Positions 45,153 through 52,796 of a DNA stretch of 64,000 nt are shown piece by piece. Every line of letters starts with the position of its first letter. Positions within the stretch are counted from its first letter, which is position 1. The stretch is from Flavobacterium sp. Lineage in GTDB: Bacteria; Bacteroidota; Bacteroidia; Flavobacteriales; Flavobacteriaceae. The notes beneath the pieces were generated by a model, which searched no databases, was not told the origin of the DNA, and was given only the letters and a program-made list of their open reading frames with translations. The DNA is taken from positions 80,366 to 144,365 of the forward strand of contig JADGMX010000007.1 of NCBI GenBank assembly GCA_015234525.1, given 5' to 3'. The position numbers and the translations under genes were made by a program.

Positions 45153-45167
45153 CCGAAAATTCAAAAA

Positions 45168-45842
45168 GTGGGAAGCAAGAATAAACTCAAACGGTTCAAA
45201 GAAAACGAAACTTTCGATAACGTATTCCAACCTTCGCGCGAGGAAGTAACCGGCGGCGATTTCCCGTTACGAGGAAAATGGAACAACCAGTATTTTACTA
45301 ATGTAAATCCGATTGTACTCGAGCTTGGTTGCGGAAAAGGCGAATATACCATCGGACTTGCCAAACTCTTTCCAAATAAAAATTTTATTGGAATCGACGT
45401 GAAAGGGGCGCGGTTCTGGCGGGGCGCAAAAACTGCCGTTGAAACCGGACTCAACAATGTTGCGTTCGTTCGGACACAAATCGAGCTTATCGACCACATT
45501 TTCCAGGAACAGGAAGTTGACGAAATCTGGATAACGTTCCCGGATCCGCAAATAAAATACAAGCGAACCAAACATCGGATGACCAACCCCGAGTTCCTTC
45601 AGCTCTACAAAAAGATTTTAAAACCGGATGGCGTTGTAAATCTGAAAACAGACAGCGAATTCATGCATGGGTATACACTCGGACTCCTGCAAGGCCTCGG
45701 TCATGAAATCCTGTACGCCAATCACAATATTTATAAAAACGAAGGCAGTCCCGCGGAAGTTATTGGTATCCAGACGTTTTACGAAAATCAATATTTGGAA
45801 GTTAATAAGGCAATTACGTATATTCGATTTAAAATTAACTAA
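45168..45842 (+). CDS. trmB: tRNA (guanine(46)-N7)-methyltransferase
   Basis: A 224-residue SAM-dependent enzyme that methylates G46 in the tRNA variable loop. Motifs are PIVLELGCGKGEYTIGLAKLFP (SAM site), FIGIDVKGARFWRGAK, the catalytic region ITFPDPQIKYKRTKHRMTNPEFL and the late LKTDSEFMHGYTLG. I use GTG 45168 because MGSKNKLKRFKENETF is the usual family start and the promoter excludes the upstream ATG. The LysE gene begins at the next base after the stop, so they are co-transcribed. Confidence 0.93.
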   Translation: MGSKNKLKRFKENETFDNVFQPSREEVTGGDFPLRGKWNNQYFTNVNPIVLELGCGKGEYTIGLAKLFPNKNFIGIDVKGARFWRGAKTAVETGLNNVAFVRTQIELIDHIFQEQEVDEIWITFPDPQIKYKRTKHRMTNPEFLQLYKKILKPDGVVNLKTDSEFMHGYTLGLLQGLGHEILYANHNIYKNEGSPAEVIGIQTFYENQYLEVNKAITYIRFKIN

Positions 45843-46484
45843 ATGGGATATTCGCTGCCGCTATTCCTTGGTTTTCTGACCGCATCGGCCGGAATCACGC
45901 CACCCGGACTCATAAATATGACTGCGGCTAAAGTTGGTGTTACCGAAGGACGAACGCGAGCACTCATTTTTGCACTTGGCGCAACGATTGTCGTTTTGAT
46001 TCAGACCTTTGTTGCAGTGGTATTCGCCGAATTTATCGATCGGAATCCGAAAATTATCATTCTGCTTCGTGAAATCGGTTTTGCGATTTTCCTCGCCTTA
46101 ACGCTTTACTTCTTTTATCTCGGCGGTCGGATCAAAGAGCCAAAAGCAGAAATAAAATTACATAGCAAACGAAGCCGCTTTTTCCTCGGAATGCTGCTTT
46201 CCGCACTGAACTTCTTTCCAATTCCGTTTTACGTTTTCATCAGCGTGACATTGGCATCATACAATTTATTTTCGTTTACAAATCCTTTTATCACTTGCTT
46301 TGTCATCGGGTCGGGTTTTGGCGCCTTTTTCGCCTTCTACTGCTATATCGCGTTCTTTAAACGAATGGAATCGCGAACCGAATTTATCCTCAAACACATG
46401 AATTACATTATCGGAACGCTAACCGGAATTGTAGCAATGTTAACCTTTTTCAATATCCTGGAATACTACTGGAATGCCCCTTAA
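45843..46484 (+). CDS. LysE-family exporter-like membrane protein
   Basis: A 213-residue protein with six transmembrane helices of the LysE/RhtB fold. ASAGITPPGLINMTAAKVGVTEGRTRAL in the first loop is the family core motif (PGP-like turn). A hydrophilic loop after helix 3 has KEPKAEIKLHSKRSR. The family exports amino acids. The substrate here is unknown. It sits between trmB (no gap) and the alkyltransferase-like gene (11-bp overlap). Confidence 0.83.
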   Translation: MGYSLPLFLGFLTASAGITPPGLINMTAAKVGVTEGRTRALIFALGATIVVLIQTFVAVVFAEFIDRNPKIIILLREIGFAIFLALTLYFFYLGGRIKEPKAEIKLHSKRSRFFLGMLLSALNFFPIPFYVFISVTLASYNLFSFTNPFITCFVIGSGFGAFFAFYCYIAFFKRMESRTEFILKHMNYIIGTLTGIVAMLTFFNILEYYWNAP

Positions 46485-46806
46485 CGACAACTTTTTCGAG
46501 CGTGTCTACCACATTGCCCGTCAAATTCCATACGGCAAAGTAACTTCCTATGGCGCCATCGCAAAAGTTATCGGGTCGCCACAATCTGCACGAATGGTTG
46601 GTTATGCCATGAATGCATCACATCTTCAGTCTGACATTCCCGCGCACCGGGTGGTAAATCGCAACGGACTCCTAACCGGAAAGCATCATTTCGATGGTAC
46701 GAACCTTATGCAGCAACTTCTCGAAAGTGAAGGTATTTCGGTAAAAGACAACAAAATCGTCGACTTCCAATCGCATTTCTGGCAACCGGATGTTAATCAA
46801 TTGTGA
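46474..46806 (+). CDS. Alkyltransferase-like protein (ATL), MGMT family without catalytic cysteine
   Basis: A 110-residue small MGMT-type protein. The DNA-binding helix-turn-helix region is YGKVTSYGAIAKVIGSPQSARMVGYAM. The active-site loop reads SDIPAHRVVNRNG: Ala57 stands where O6-alkylguanine transferases have the acceptor Cys of PCHRV. Such ATL proteins bind alkylated bases without repairing them and hand them to nucleotide excision repair. The start overlaps the LysE gene by 11 bp, implying coupled translation. Confidence 0.88.
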   Translation: MPLNDNFFERVYHIARQIPYGKVTSYGAIAKVIGSPQSARMVGYAMNASHLQSDIPAHRVVNRNGLLTGKHHFDGTNLMQQLLESEGISVKDNKIVDFQSHFWQPDVNQL

Positions 46807-46854
46807 ATGTTGAAATTTCAAATGTTTCAAATCCGGTAATTCAGACAGATGCCT

Positions 46855-46862
46855 TATCTTTG
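46855..46862 (+). promoter_or_regulatory. -7 promoter element of the Mrp/ApbC gene
   Basis: TATCTTTG, 42 bp before ATG 46905. Confidence 0.5.
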
Positions 46863-46904
46863 CGTATCTGAATTTAGTCTTAATAAGGCTCCTTAAATCC
46901 AAAA

Positions 46905-48038
46905 ATGAAATTAGATCGAAAAGAGATACTTAAAGCTCTTGAAAACATAACAGTAGCAGGCGAGGGTAAAAACATGGTAGAAAGCGGCGCGGTAACAAAC
47001 GTCGTAACTTTTGGCGATGAGGCAATCGTCGACCTGACTCTCGCAACTCCGGCGATGCACATTAAAAAACGCGCCGAAGAAGACATTCGAAGAACAATCT
47101 TAGCCATGGCTCCCGAGGCTAAAGTGAAAGTCAACATCAAAGTCGAAGCTCCGGCAAAACCTGTTGAAAATACCATCAAAGGTAAACCAATCCCGGGAAT
47201 CAAAAATATTATCGCAGTCGCTTCAGGCAAGGGTGGTGTCGGGAAATCAACCGTTACAGCCAATCTTGCCGCAAGCCTTGCTAAAATGGGTTTCAGCGTT
47301 GGCGTACTTGATGCCGATATCTACGGACCGTCAATGCCGATTATGTTCGATGTTGAAGACCAACGTCCGCTTTCAGTGATGGTCGACGGAAAATCAAAGA
47401 TGAAACCAGTCGAAAGCTACGAGATCAAAATCCTGTCAATCGGTTTCTTTACCGCTCCGGGACAAGCAGTGATCTGGCGTGGTCCGATGGCTTCAAAAGC
47501 GCTGAATCAAATGATCTTCGATGCAGATTGGGGCGAACTCGACTTCCTGCTAATCGACCTTCCTCCGGGAACCGGCGACATCCATTTGTCGATCATGCAA
47601 TCGCTTCCAATAACCGGAGCCGTTGTCGTCAGCACACCACAAGCCATTGCACTTGCCGATGCCAAAAAAGGTGTCGCCATGTTCATGTCAGAAAGCATCA
47701 ATGTTCCTGTTCTCGGCGTTGTCGAAAACATGGCTTACTTTACTCCGGAAGAACTTCCTGACAATAAATATTACATTTTCGGTCAATCAGGCGCTAAAAA
47801 CCTGGCAGAAGACCTCAATGTTCCGTTCCTTGGTGAAATTCCATTGGTGCAATCAATTCGTGAAGCCGGAGATTATGGTCGCCCTGCAGCATTGCAAACC
47901 AACTCGATCATCGAAAACATTTTTACAGAAGTCACCCGCAACGTTGTACAGGAAGTTGTCGATCGAAACGAAAACCTTCCGCCAACAGAAGCAATAAAAA
48001 TTACAACGATGGCTGGATGTTCAGCTGTGAAAAAATAA
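46905..48038 (+). CDS. apbC: Mrp/NBP35 (ApbC)-family ATPase, Fe-S cluster carrier type
   Basis: A 377-residue protein. An N-terminal DUF59/MIP18-like domain (residues 1-95) is fused to a P-loop ATPase with IIAVASGKGGVGKSTVTANLAASL (deviant Walker A), GVLDADIYGPSMP and FLLIDLPPGTGDIHLS (Walker B). The family ferries [4Fe-4S] clusters to apoproteins. The CxxC pair usually found after VENMAYF is missing here (the region reads FTPEELPDNKYYIFG), and the only cysteine is near the C-terminus (MAGCSAVKK). A NifU-like gene follows on the same strand. Confidence 0.88.
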   Translation: MKLDRKEILKALENITVAGEGKNMVESGAVTNVVTFGDEAIVDLTLATPAMHIKKRAEEDIRRTILAMAPEAKVKVNIKVEAPAKPVENTIKGKPIPGIKNIIAVASGKGGVGKSTVTANLAASLAKMGFSVGVLDADIYGPSMPIMFDVEDQRPLSVMVDGKSKMKPVESYEIKILSIGFFTAPGQAVIWRGPMASKALNQMIFDADWGELDFLLIDLPPGTGDIHLSIMQSLPITGAVVVSTPQAIALADAKKGVAMFMSESINVPVLGVVENMAYFTPEELPDNKYYIFGQSGAKNLAEDLNVPFLGEIPLVQSIREAGDYGRPAALQTNSIIENIFTEVTRNVVQEVVDRNENLPPTEAIKITTMAGCSAVKK

Positions 48039-48053
48039 GAAAATTTGAAAATT

Positions 48054-48168
48054 AACCAATTTGAAAATGTGTAAATGAACTTTGAACTAAGATTTTCGTC
48101 TTAGACATTATTTGAAGATTTTACACAATCAAAAATTTTCACATTTTCACATTTCCAAATTGTTACAT
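48054..48168. repeat. Imperfect AT-rich inverted repeat between apbC and the nifU-like gene
   Basis: The left arm ccaatttgaaaatgtgtaa (about 48055-48075) and the right arm cacatttccaaattg near 48150-48166 are complementary apart from two mismatches. Between them is AT-rich sequence with repeats of tttcacat. It could form a long weak hairpin. No gene fits in it. Confidence 0.5.
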
Positions 48169-48175
48169 TAAAAAA

Positions 48176-48415
48176 ATGACAACAGCAGAACTAACAAATA
48201 CCGTAGAACTCGCCCTCGAAGAGATCAGACCGTTCTTGAAGTCAGATGGTGGCAACATTACCCTGATCGACATTCAGGAAGACAAGCACGTCACCGTAAG
48301 GCTCGAAGGCGCATGCGTAGGTTGTAGCGTAAACCAAATGACGCTCAAAGCCGGGGTCGAAACAACGATCAAAAAATACGCGCCTCAAATCGAAACGGTA
48401 ACCAATATCGCGTAA
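48176..48415 (+). CDS. NifU C-terminal-domain (NfuA-like) Fe-S scaffold protein
   Basis: A 79-residue single-domain NifU-like protein. EEIRPFLKSDGGNITLIDI is the family start, and Cys47/Cys50 in GACVGCSVNQMTLKAGVE form the CxxC that holds a bridging cluster in a dimer. It has no N-terminal A-type domain. It follows apbC on the same strand, so Fe-S delivery is the likely role of both. Confidence 0.92.
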   Translation: MTTAELTNTVELALEEIRPFLKSDGGNITLIDIQEDKHVTVRLEGACVGCSVNQMTLKAGVETTIKKYAPQIETVTNIA

Positions 48416-48420
48416 GATTT

Positions 48421-48546
48421 TTGGGCGTGACCACAAGGGTTGGGCTGTTCGCTCCCAATCTTTTCGGCTCAAACTGACCGTTTTTGCTTCGGCATCAAAC
48501 TGCCAAAAAGGATTTCCGCTGCCATCCCTCACGCGGGCGGCATACT
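48421..48546 (-). repeat. REP-like repeat, diverged copy F
   Basis: Blocks GGGCGTGACC, AAGGGTTGGGCTG, TTCGCTCCCAATCTTTT, a variable middle, then AAAAAGGATTTCCGCTGCCA and CCCTCACGCGGGCGGCAT. The core (AATCTTTT ... AAAAGGATTTCCGCTGC) is as in copy E, but the flanks are of a second subtype with GGGCGTGACC and CCCTCACGC ends. It fills the gap before the ferredoxin reductase gene. Confidence 0.65.
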
Positions 48547-48564
48547 AACTACGCTACTTTTATT

Positions 48565-49617
48565 ATGATTGAAACTGATATACTGATCATCGGCGCAGGA
48601 CCAACCGGACTCTTCACTGTTTTTGAAGCCGGACTCTTAAAACTTCGCTGTCATATCATCGATGCGCTTCCGCAACCCGGAGGCCAGCTATCCGAACTTT
48701 ATCCCAAAAAACCGATCTTCGATATTCCTGGTTTTCCCGAAGTACTTGCCGGCGATCTGGTGCATAATTTAATGGAACAGATCAAACAGTTCCAACCCGG
48801 ATTTACGCTCGGCGAACGCGCAGATACCATCGAAAAACTCAACGACGGAACGTTTGTCGTTACAACCGATAAAGGAACAAAACACCACGCCAATTCGGTG
48901 GCAATCGCAGGCGGACTCGGTAGTTTTGAACCGAGAAAGCCGCTTATCGACGACATCGATTTCTATGAAGATAAAGGTGTTAACTATTTCATCAAAGATC
49001 CCGAGGAATTTCGCGGAAAACGCGTAGTTATTGCCGGTGGTGGCGATTCAGCACTCGATTGGAGTATTTTCCTTGCCGATGTCGCCTCAGAAGTGACGCT
49101 TATTCACCGCCGAAACGAATTTCGTGGCGCTCTCGACTCAGTCGACAAAGTTCAGGAACTCAAAAACAAAGGTAAAATCAGATTGATAACGCCGGCTGAG
49201 GTTACAGGTTTGCACGGTGACGAACATCTTTCAGCTATCGATATTGACGAAAACGGCGCACATCGCAAGATCGAAACCGATTTCTTTATTCCGCTATTCG
49301 GACTCTCCCCAAAACTTGGGCCTATCGCAAATTGGGGACTCGAAATCGAAAAGAATGCCATCAAAGTCGATAATTCGCTCGATTATCAAACCAATATACC
49401 CGGAATTTACGCTATTGGCGATGTCAATACCTATCCCGGTAAATTAAAGCTTATTCTTTGTGGTTTCCACGAAGCGACTTTAATGTGCCAAAGCGTTTAT
49501 CAGCGAATCAATCCCGGAAAAAAACACGTGCTCAAATACACAACGGTTTCTGGTATCGACGGTTTTGACGGCAGTAGAAAAGAAGCTGAAAAGGCAGTCG
49601 TGAAGTCGATTGAATAA
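48565..49617 (+). CDS. Ferredoxin/flavodoxin-NADP+ reductase, thioredoxin-reductase-like (YumC type)
   Basis: A 350-residue flavoprotein. The FAD-binding motif is DILIIGAGPTGLFTVFEAG and the NADP-binding motif is VVIAGGGDSALDWSIFL. The late FAD block is IYAIGDVNTYPGKLKL. The CxxC of thioredoxin reductase is absent, which is the mark of TrxB-like ferredoxin-NADP reductases. I start at ATG 48565 (MIETDILIIG). The longer frame from 48484 runs through the repeat. The [2Fe-2S] ferredoxin gene follows 160 bp downstream and is the likely electron partner. Confidence 0.9.
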   Translation: MIETDILIIGAGPTGLFTVFEAGLLKLRCHIIDALPQPGGQLSELYPKKPIFDIPGFPEVLAGDLVHNLMEQIKQFQPGFTLGERADTIEKLNDGTFVVTTDKGTKHHANSVAIAGGLGSFEPRKPLIDDIDFYEDKGVNYFIKDPEEFRGKRVVIAGGGDSALDWSIFLADVASEVTLIHRRNEFRGALDSVDKVQELKNKGKIRLITPAEVTGLHGDEHLSAIDIDENGAHRKIETDFFIPLFGLSPKLGPIANWGLEIEKNAIKVDNSLDYQTNIPGIYAIGDVNTYPGKLKLILCGFHEATLMCQSVYQRINPGKKHVLKYTTVSGIDGFDGSRKEAEKAVVKSIE

Positions 49618-49636
49618 CGCACAGTTATAAATGTGG

Positions 49637-49675
49637 CAATGTAGCAATGTAACAATGCAACAATGTATAATGTAG
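49637..49675. repeat. Tandem 8-bp repeat (CAATGTAN-type)
   Basis: Four successive 8-mers, caatgtag, caatgtaa, caatgcaa and caatgtat, are followed by a partial aatgtag. It lies between the ferredoxin reductase and ferredoxin genes with no coding potential. Confidence 0.7.
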
Positions 49676-49744
49676 CTGTGAAAGAATGGAACACAGGGGA
49701 TTGCAATAATTTAAAAATTCAAAGGCTTTGCTTCTGATCGTTGC

Positions 49745-49752
49745 TACATTTG
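49745..49752 (+). promoter_or_regulatory. Ferredoxin gene -7 promoter element
   Basis: TACATTTG, 25 bp before the ATG at 49778. The ferredoxin is therefore probably transcribed on its own. Confidence 0.5.
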
Positions 49753-49777
49753 CAAATCGCTTATTTACATATTACTA

Positions 49778-50104
49778 ATGGATATCAAAATTACAATTAC
49801 CGACCGCGACGGAATCAAACATACCGTCGATGCGCCAACCGACATGAACCTGAATATCATGGAATTGGTTCGGATGTATGAACTTGCTCCGGAAGGAACT
49901 ATTGGCATTTGCGGCGGAATGGCAATGTGCGCTTCGTGTCAATGTTATATCGTGAACGGGGTCGAAGTGCCGCCAATCAACGACGATGAAGAAGCCATGT
50001 TGTCTGAGGCGTTTTTCGTAAAACAGAATAGCCGACTTGGTTGTCAGATTGCAATAACGGAAGATCTCGACGGGTTGGAAATTGAACTTGCGCCGGAGTC
50101 ATAA
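49778..50104 (+). CDS. [2Fe-2S] ferredoxin, adrenodoxin type
   Basis: A 108-residue ferredoxin. Cys45, Cys51, Cys54 and Cys89 (GICGGMAMCASCQCYI and SRLGCQIAI) have the C-x5-C-x2-C-x34-C spacing of vertebrate- and ISC-type ferredoxins, with an extra Cys56. It carries single electrons in Fe-S assembly or oxygenase reactions and probably receives them from the reductase encoded just upstream. A bidirectional terminator follows. Confidence 0.93.
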   Translation: MDIKITITDRDGIKHTVDAPTDMNLNIMELVRMYELAPEGTIGICGGMAMCASCQCYIVNGVEVPPINDDEEAMLSEAFFVKQNSRLGCQIAITEDLDGLEIELAPES

Positions 50105-50135
50105 AATCTTTTCCAGATAGGTAAGGAGACCGCAT

Positions 50136-50172
50136 AAAAAAAAGAGCCTTGGCAATACCAAAGCTCTTTTTT
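50136..50172. terminator. Bidirectional intrinsic terminator
   Basis: aaaagagccttgg pairs with ccaaagctctttt (one bulge), with A- and T-runs outside. It separates the convergent ferredoxin and acyl-CoA dehydrogenase genes. Confidence 0.85.
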
Positions 50173-50189
50173 ATTTAATGCTTTTTATC

Positions 50190-51368
50190 TTATTTGAAAG
50201 CCGGGATTCCTGTAATATCCATTCCGGTGATCAACAAGTGGATGTCGTGAGTTCCTTCATAAGTGATTACCGATTCTAAGTTCATCATGTGTCTCATGAT
50301 CGAATATTCGCCGGTAATTCCCATTCCGCCAAGAATCTGACGTGCTTCGCGGGCAATTTCGATCGCCATGTTCACGTTGTTGCGTTTTGCCATCGAGATT
50401 TGTGCAGAGGTTGCGCGACCTTCATTTCTCAAAACACCAAGACGCCATGTCAATAATTGCGCTTTGGTAATTTCAGTAATCATTTCGGCAAGTTTCTTTT
50501 GCTGAAGCTGCGTTCCGGCGATCGGCTTATCGAATTGAACACGCTCTTTTGCGTAACGAAGAGCAGTATCGTAACAGTCCATTGCCGCACCGATTGCGCC
50601 CCAGGCAATTCCGTATCGAGCCGAATCAAGACAGCCAAGTGGCGCGCCTAATCCCGATTTATTTGGTAACAAGTTCTCTTTTGGAACTTTGACGTTGTCG
50701 AAAATAAGTTCACCTGTTGCCGAAGCACGAAGCGACCATTTATTATGAGTTTCCGGAGTTGAAAATCCTTCCATTCCGCGTTCTACTACGAGTCCGTGGA
50801 TACGTCCTGATTCATCCTTTGCCCAAACCACGGCGATATCTGCAAATGGCGCATTCGAAATCCACATTTTTGCGCCGTTTAGCAAGTAGTGATCGCCTTT
50901 ATCTTTAAAATTGGTGGTCATGCCACCCGGATTCGAACCGTGATCAGGTTCTGTAAGTCCGAAGCAACCAATAAATTCGCCTGAAGCAAGCTTTGGAAGA
51001 TATTTCATGCGTTGTTCTTCGTTTCCGTATTTCCAAATAGGATACATCACCAACGACGATTGCACGGATGCCGTAGATCGAACACCTGAATCGCCACGCT
51101 CAATTTCCTGCATGATCAATCCGTACGAAATTTGGTCAAGTCCGGCGCCACCATATTCCTCAGGAATGTAAGGGCCAAAAGCGCCAATGTCGGCAAGTCC
51201 TTTAATGATTTGTTTTGGGAATTCGGCTTTCTGAGCATATTCCTCAATAATCGGCGAAACCTCACGCTTTACCCACTCGCGGGCAGCATCGCGTACAAGG
51301 CGATTTTCGTCGGTTAAAAGTTCATCAACGTTATAATAATCTGGAGCTTGAAATAAGTCTGGTCGCAT
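50190..51368 (-). CDS. Acyl-CoA dehydrogenase, glutaryl-CoA dehydrogenase-like
   Basis: A 392-residue FAD enzyme. GCFGLTEPDHGSNPGGM and GAKMWISNAPFADIAVVWAK are the FAD/substrate blocks, followed by RQILGGMGITGEYSIMRHM. The catalytic Glu is in ITYEGTHDIHLL, a motif typical of glutaryl-CoA dehydrogenases, which also decarboxylate to crotonyl-CoA in lysine/tryptophan breakdown. The exact substrate is an inference. A TACTTTTG promoter motif lies 20 bp upstream. Confidence 0.88.
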   Translation of the reverse strand: MRPDLFQAPDYYNVDELLTDENRLVRDAAREWVKREVSPIIEEYAQKAEFPKQIIKGLADIGAFGPYIPEEYGGAGLDQISYGLIMQEIERGDSGVRSTASVQSSLVMYPIWKYGNEEQRMKYLPKLASGEFIGCFGLTEPDHGSNPGGMTTNFKDKGDHYLLNGAKMWISNAPFADIAVVWAKDESGRIHGLVVERGMEGFSTPETHNKWSLRASATGELIFDNVKVPKENLLPNKSGLGAPLGCLDSARYGIAWGAIGAAMDCYDTALRYAKERVQFDKPIAGTQLQQKKLAEMITEITKAQLLTWRLGVLRNEGRATSAQISMAKRNNVNMAIEIAREARQILGGMGITGEYSIMRHMMNLESVITYEGTHDIHLLITGMDITGIPAFK

Positions 51369-51387
51369 GATTCAATTTTAAGTCGTG

Positions 51388-51395
51388 CAAAAGTA
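51388..51395 (-). promoter_or_regulatory. Acyl-CoA dehydrogenase -7 promoter element
   Basis: TACTTTTG on the minus strand, 19 bp before the ATG. Confidence 0.55.
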
Positions 51396-51519
51396 GGGAA
51401 AAAAGGTTTATGTTGGGTGAAGGCGAAAGGCTAGGGTAGCTGCAGTTGCATTTAAATAAGATTTTTAAAAGTGAAATTGATACATCTCGCAGTTGCGACA
51501 TTTTCAAATTGGTACATGG

Positions 51520-52044
51520 CTACATTGATACCCGATACGTCAACTTCCCGTCAACAATATTTGCGGGCGCCGTAAATTTGTGAGGCTGCGATTTTCCTTT
51601 TCCCATGATATGAACAACGTTCCATCCTCTAGCCATTAAATAGTCTGACACCATGGATCGGTGACATCGCCAGTAAACCGCTTCCGAACACATATATGCG
51701 GTCGGATACTTTGCTGCCAATTCTTCCAATTTTTCCACCGCTTCCTGAAATTGCGCTGTTTCCATGTAATCGGCATACGCCCGGAATGAGGCATTGTGCC
51801 ACGCGGTATTTTCAGAGTTGGGGTCAGGCTTTCGGCGACCGCCTAAATCGGTAAAATGCCGATACCTGATTTTGTTCTCGTCAAGCGAAACTCTTAGATT
51901 ATCCTGATCGAAGTGCGGGTATTTTCTGGATCCGGGCAGTTTGCGGACATCGGCCACTATCTTGATGTCGAATGATTGCAGCATCTCCAGAAATTCGTCG
52001 ATTGCGTGAGTCGAGTGTCCGATAGTGTAGATCGTCTTTGTCAT
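51520..52044 (-). CDS. DUF488 family protein
   Basis: A 174-residue protein. The DUF488 signature is IYTIGHSTHAIDEFLEML, then IVADVRKLPGSRKYPHFDQDNL and LGGRRKPDPNSEN. The C-terminal part has MCSEAVYWRCHRSMVSDYL, which contains the conserved Cys and CHR block. The function is not established. It overlaps the SMUG2-like gene by 4 bp (ATGA) when ATG 52044 is used. ATG 52050 is an alternative. The coupling hints at a role in base repair or nucleic-acid quality control. Confidence 0.87.
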   Translation of the reverse strand: MTKTIYTIGHSTHAIDEFLEMLQSFDIKIVADVRKLPGSRKYPHFDQDNLRVSLDENKIRYRHFTDLGGRRKPDPNSENTAWHNASFRAYADYMETAQFQEAVEKLEELAAKYPTAYMCSEAVYWRCHRSMVSDYLMARGWNVVHIMGKGKSQPHKFTAPANIVDGKLTYRVSM

Positions 52045-52736
52045 TCGCATCCGTTTAAGGTTAGGATATACTTGTCGATATAGTGTTGCTTTTCTTTAGA
52101 TTTATATTGTTGGATATATCGCGGATGCTCCAAAACTTTTAGTTCCCCGAACAAATTAGCTTCCTCGTTAATTTTTCGTAAGAATACGGCGTTTCGCTTT
52201 CCAAGCACGAAAGCTTCCGAAGTATCAATTCCTTTTGCTATGTGTCGCCTTAGGGATTCGATCATGAAATCTTTGACCATTAAAAACAATTTTGGGTCGT
52301 CGTAATAATTTGCATTGATGAAAGTATGTTGCTTTGTTTTTTTGACGATTGCCAACGGAAAGGGCGAATTGATATAAAACCGCTTATAGAACTCGGTTAC
52401 GCCACCATATTCTTCGATCATGTCATAAATGTAAACCGATGAAATTTCATGAGTGTGCGCCGAATGCATTTTGATTCCGCACACGCTTTCAAGTCGCTTG
52501 GTATCTGTAAACGGAACTCCGGTTATTCCGGCGCCATGCCGACTCGGATTGATGCCGATAATCATTTTGCGCCGGTTTTGGTCGTTGTAAAACTTGTGGT
52601 AAAATTTTTCCATGACCTCAAGTGTTTCCGAATTGTTGAAGTATGGATTGATGACTTCGAAGCCTTCGGGAAGTTCGCCGGTGTAATTCAGCGTGCGATT
52701 GAATTCGATTACTTTCTCACCAAAAGTCTGTTGCAT
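52041..52736 (-). CDS. SMUG2-type uracil-DNA glycosylase family protein (DUF4918)
   Basis: A 231-residue protein of the uracil-DNA-glycosylase superfamily. The active-site motif I is GINPSRHGAGITGVPFTD (residues 61-78), where SMUG-type enzymes have GxNPGP-like loops. The second motif is probably LEHPRYIQQY near the C-terminus (HPS/HPR-type). The family is predicted to excise damaged pyrimidines. It is co-transcribed with the DUF488 gene. The SMUG2 name is from remembered family motifs. Confidence 0.8.
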   Translation of the reverse strand: MQQTFGEKVIEFNRTLNYTGELPEGFEVINPYFNNSETLEVMEKFYHKFYNDQNRRKMIIGINPSRHGAGITGVPFTDTKRLESVCGIKMHSAHTHEISSVYIYDMIEEYGGVTEFYKRFYINSPFPLAIVKKTKQHTFINANYYDDPKLFLMVKDFMIESLRRHIAKGIDTSEAFVLGKRNAVFLRKINEEANLFGELKVLEHPRYIQQYKSKEKQHYIDKYILTLNGCE

Positions 52737-52796
52737 AGTTGTCTGGTTTCAGATCAACTAAGGTAGGTTATGAAGACCGGATGTCTGTTACAACAT

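Noticed and set aside
48484..48564. Longer N-terminus for the ferredoxin reductase
   Set aside because: The added 27 codons translate repeat copy F and precede the normal family start MIETDILIIG.
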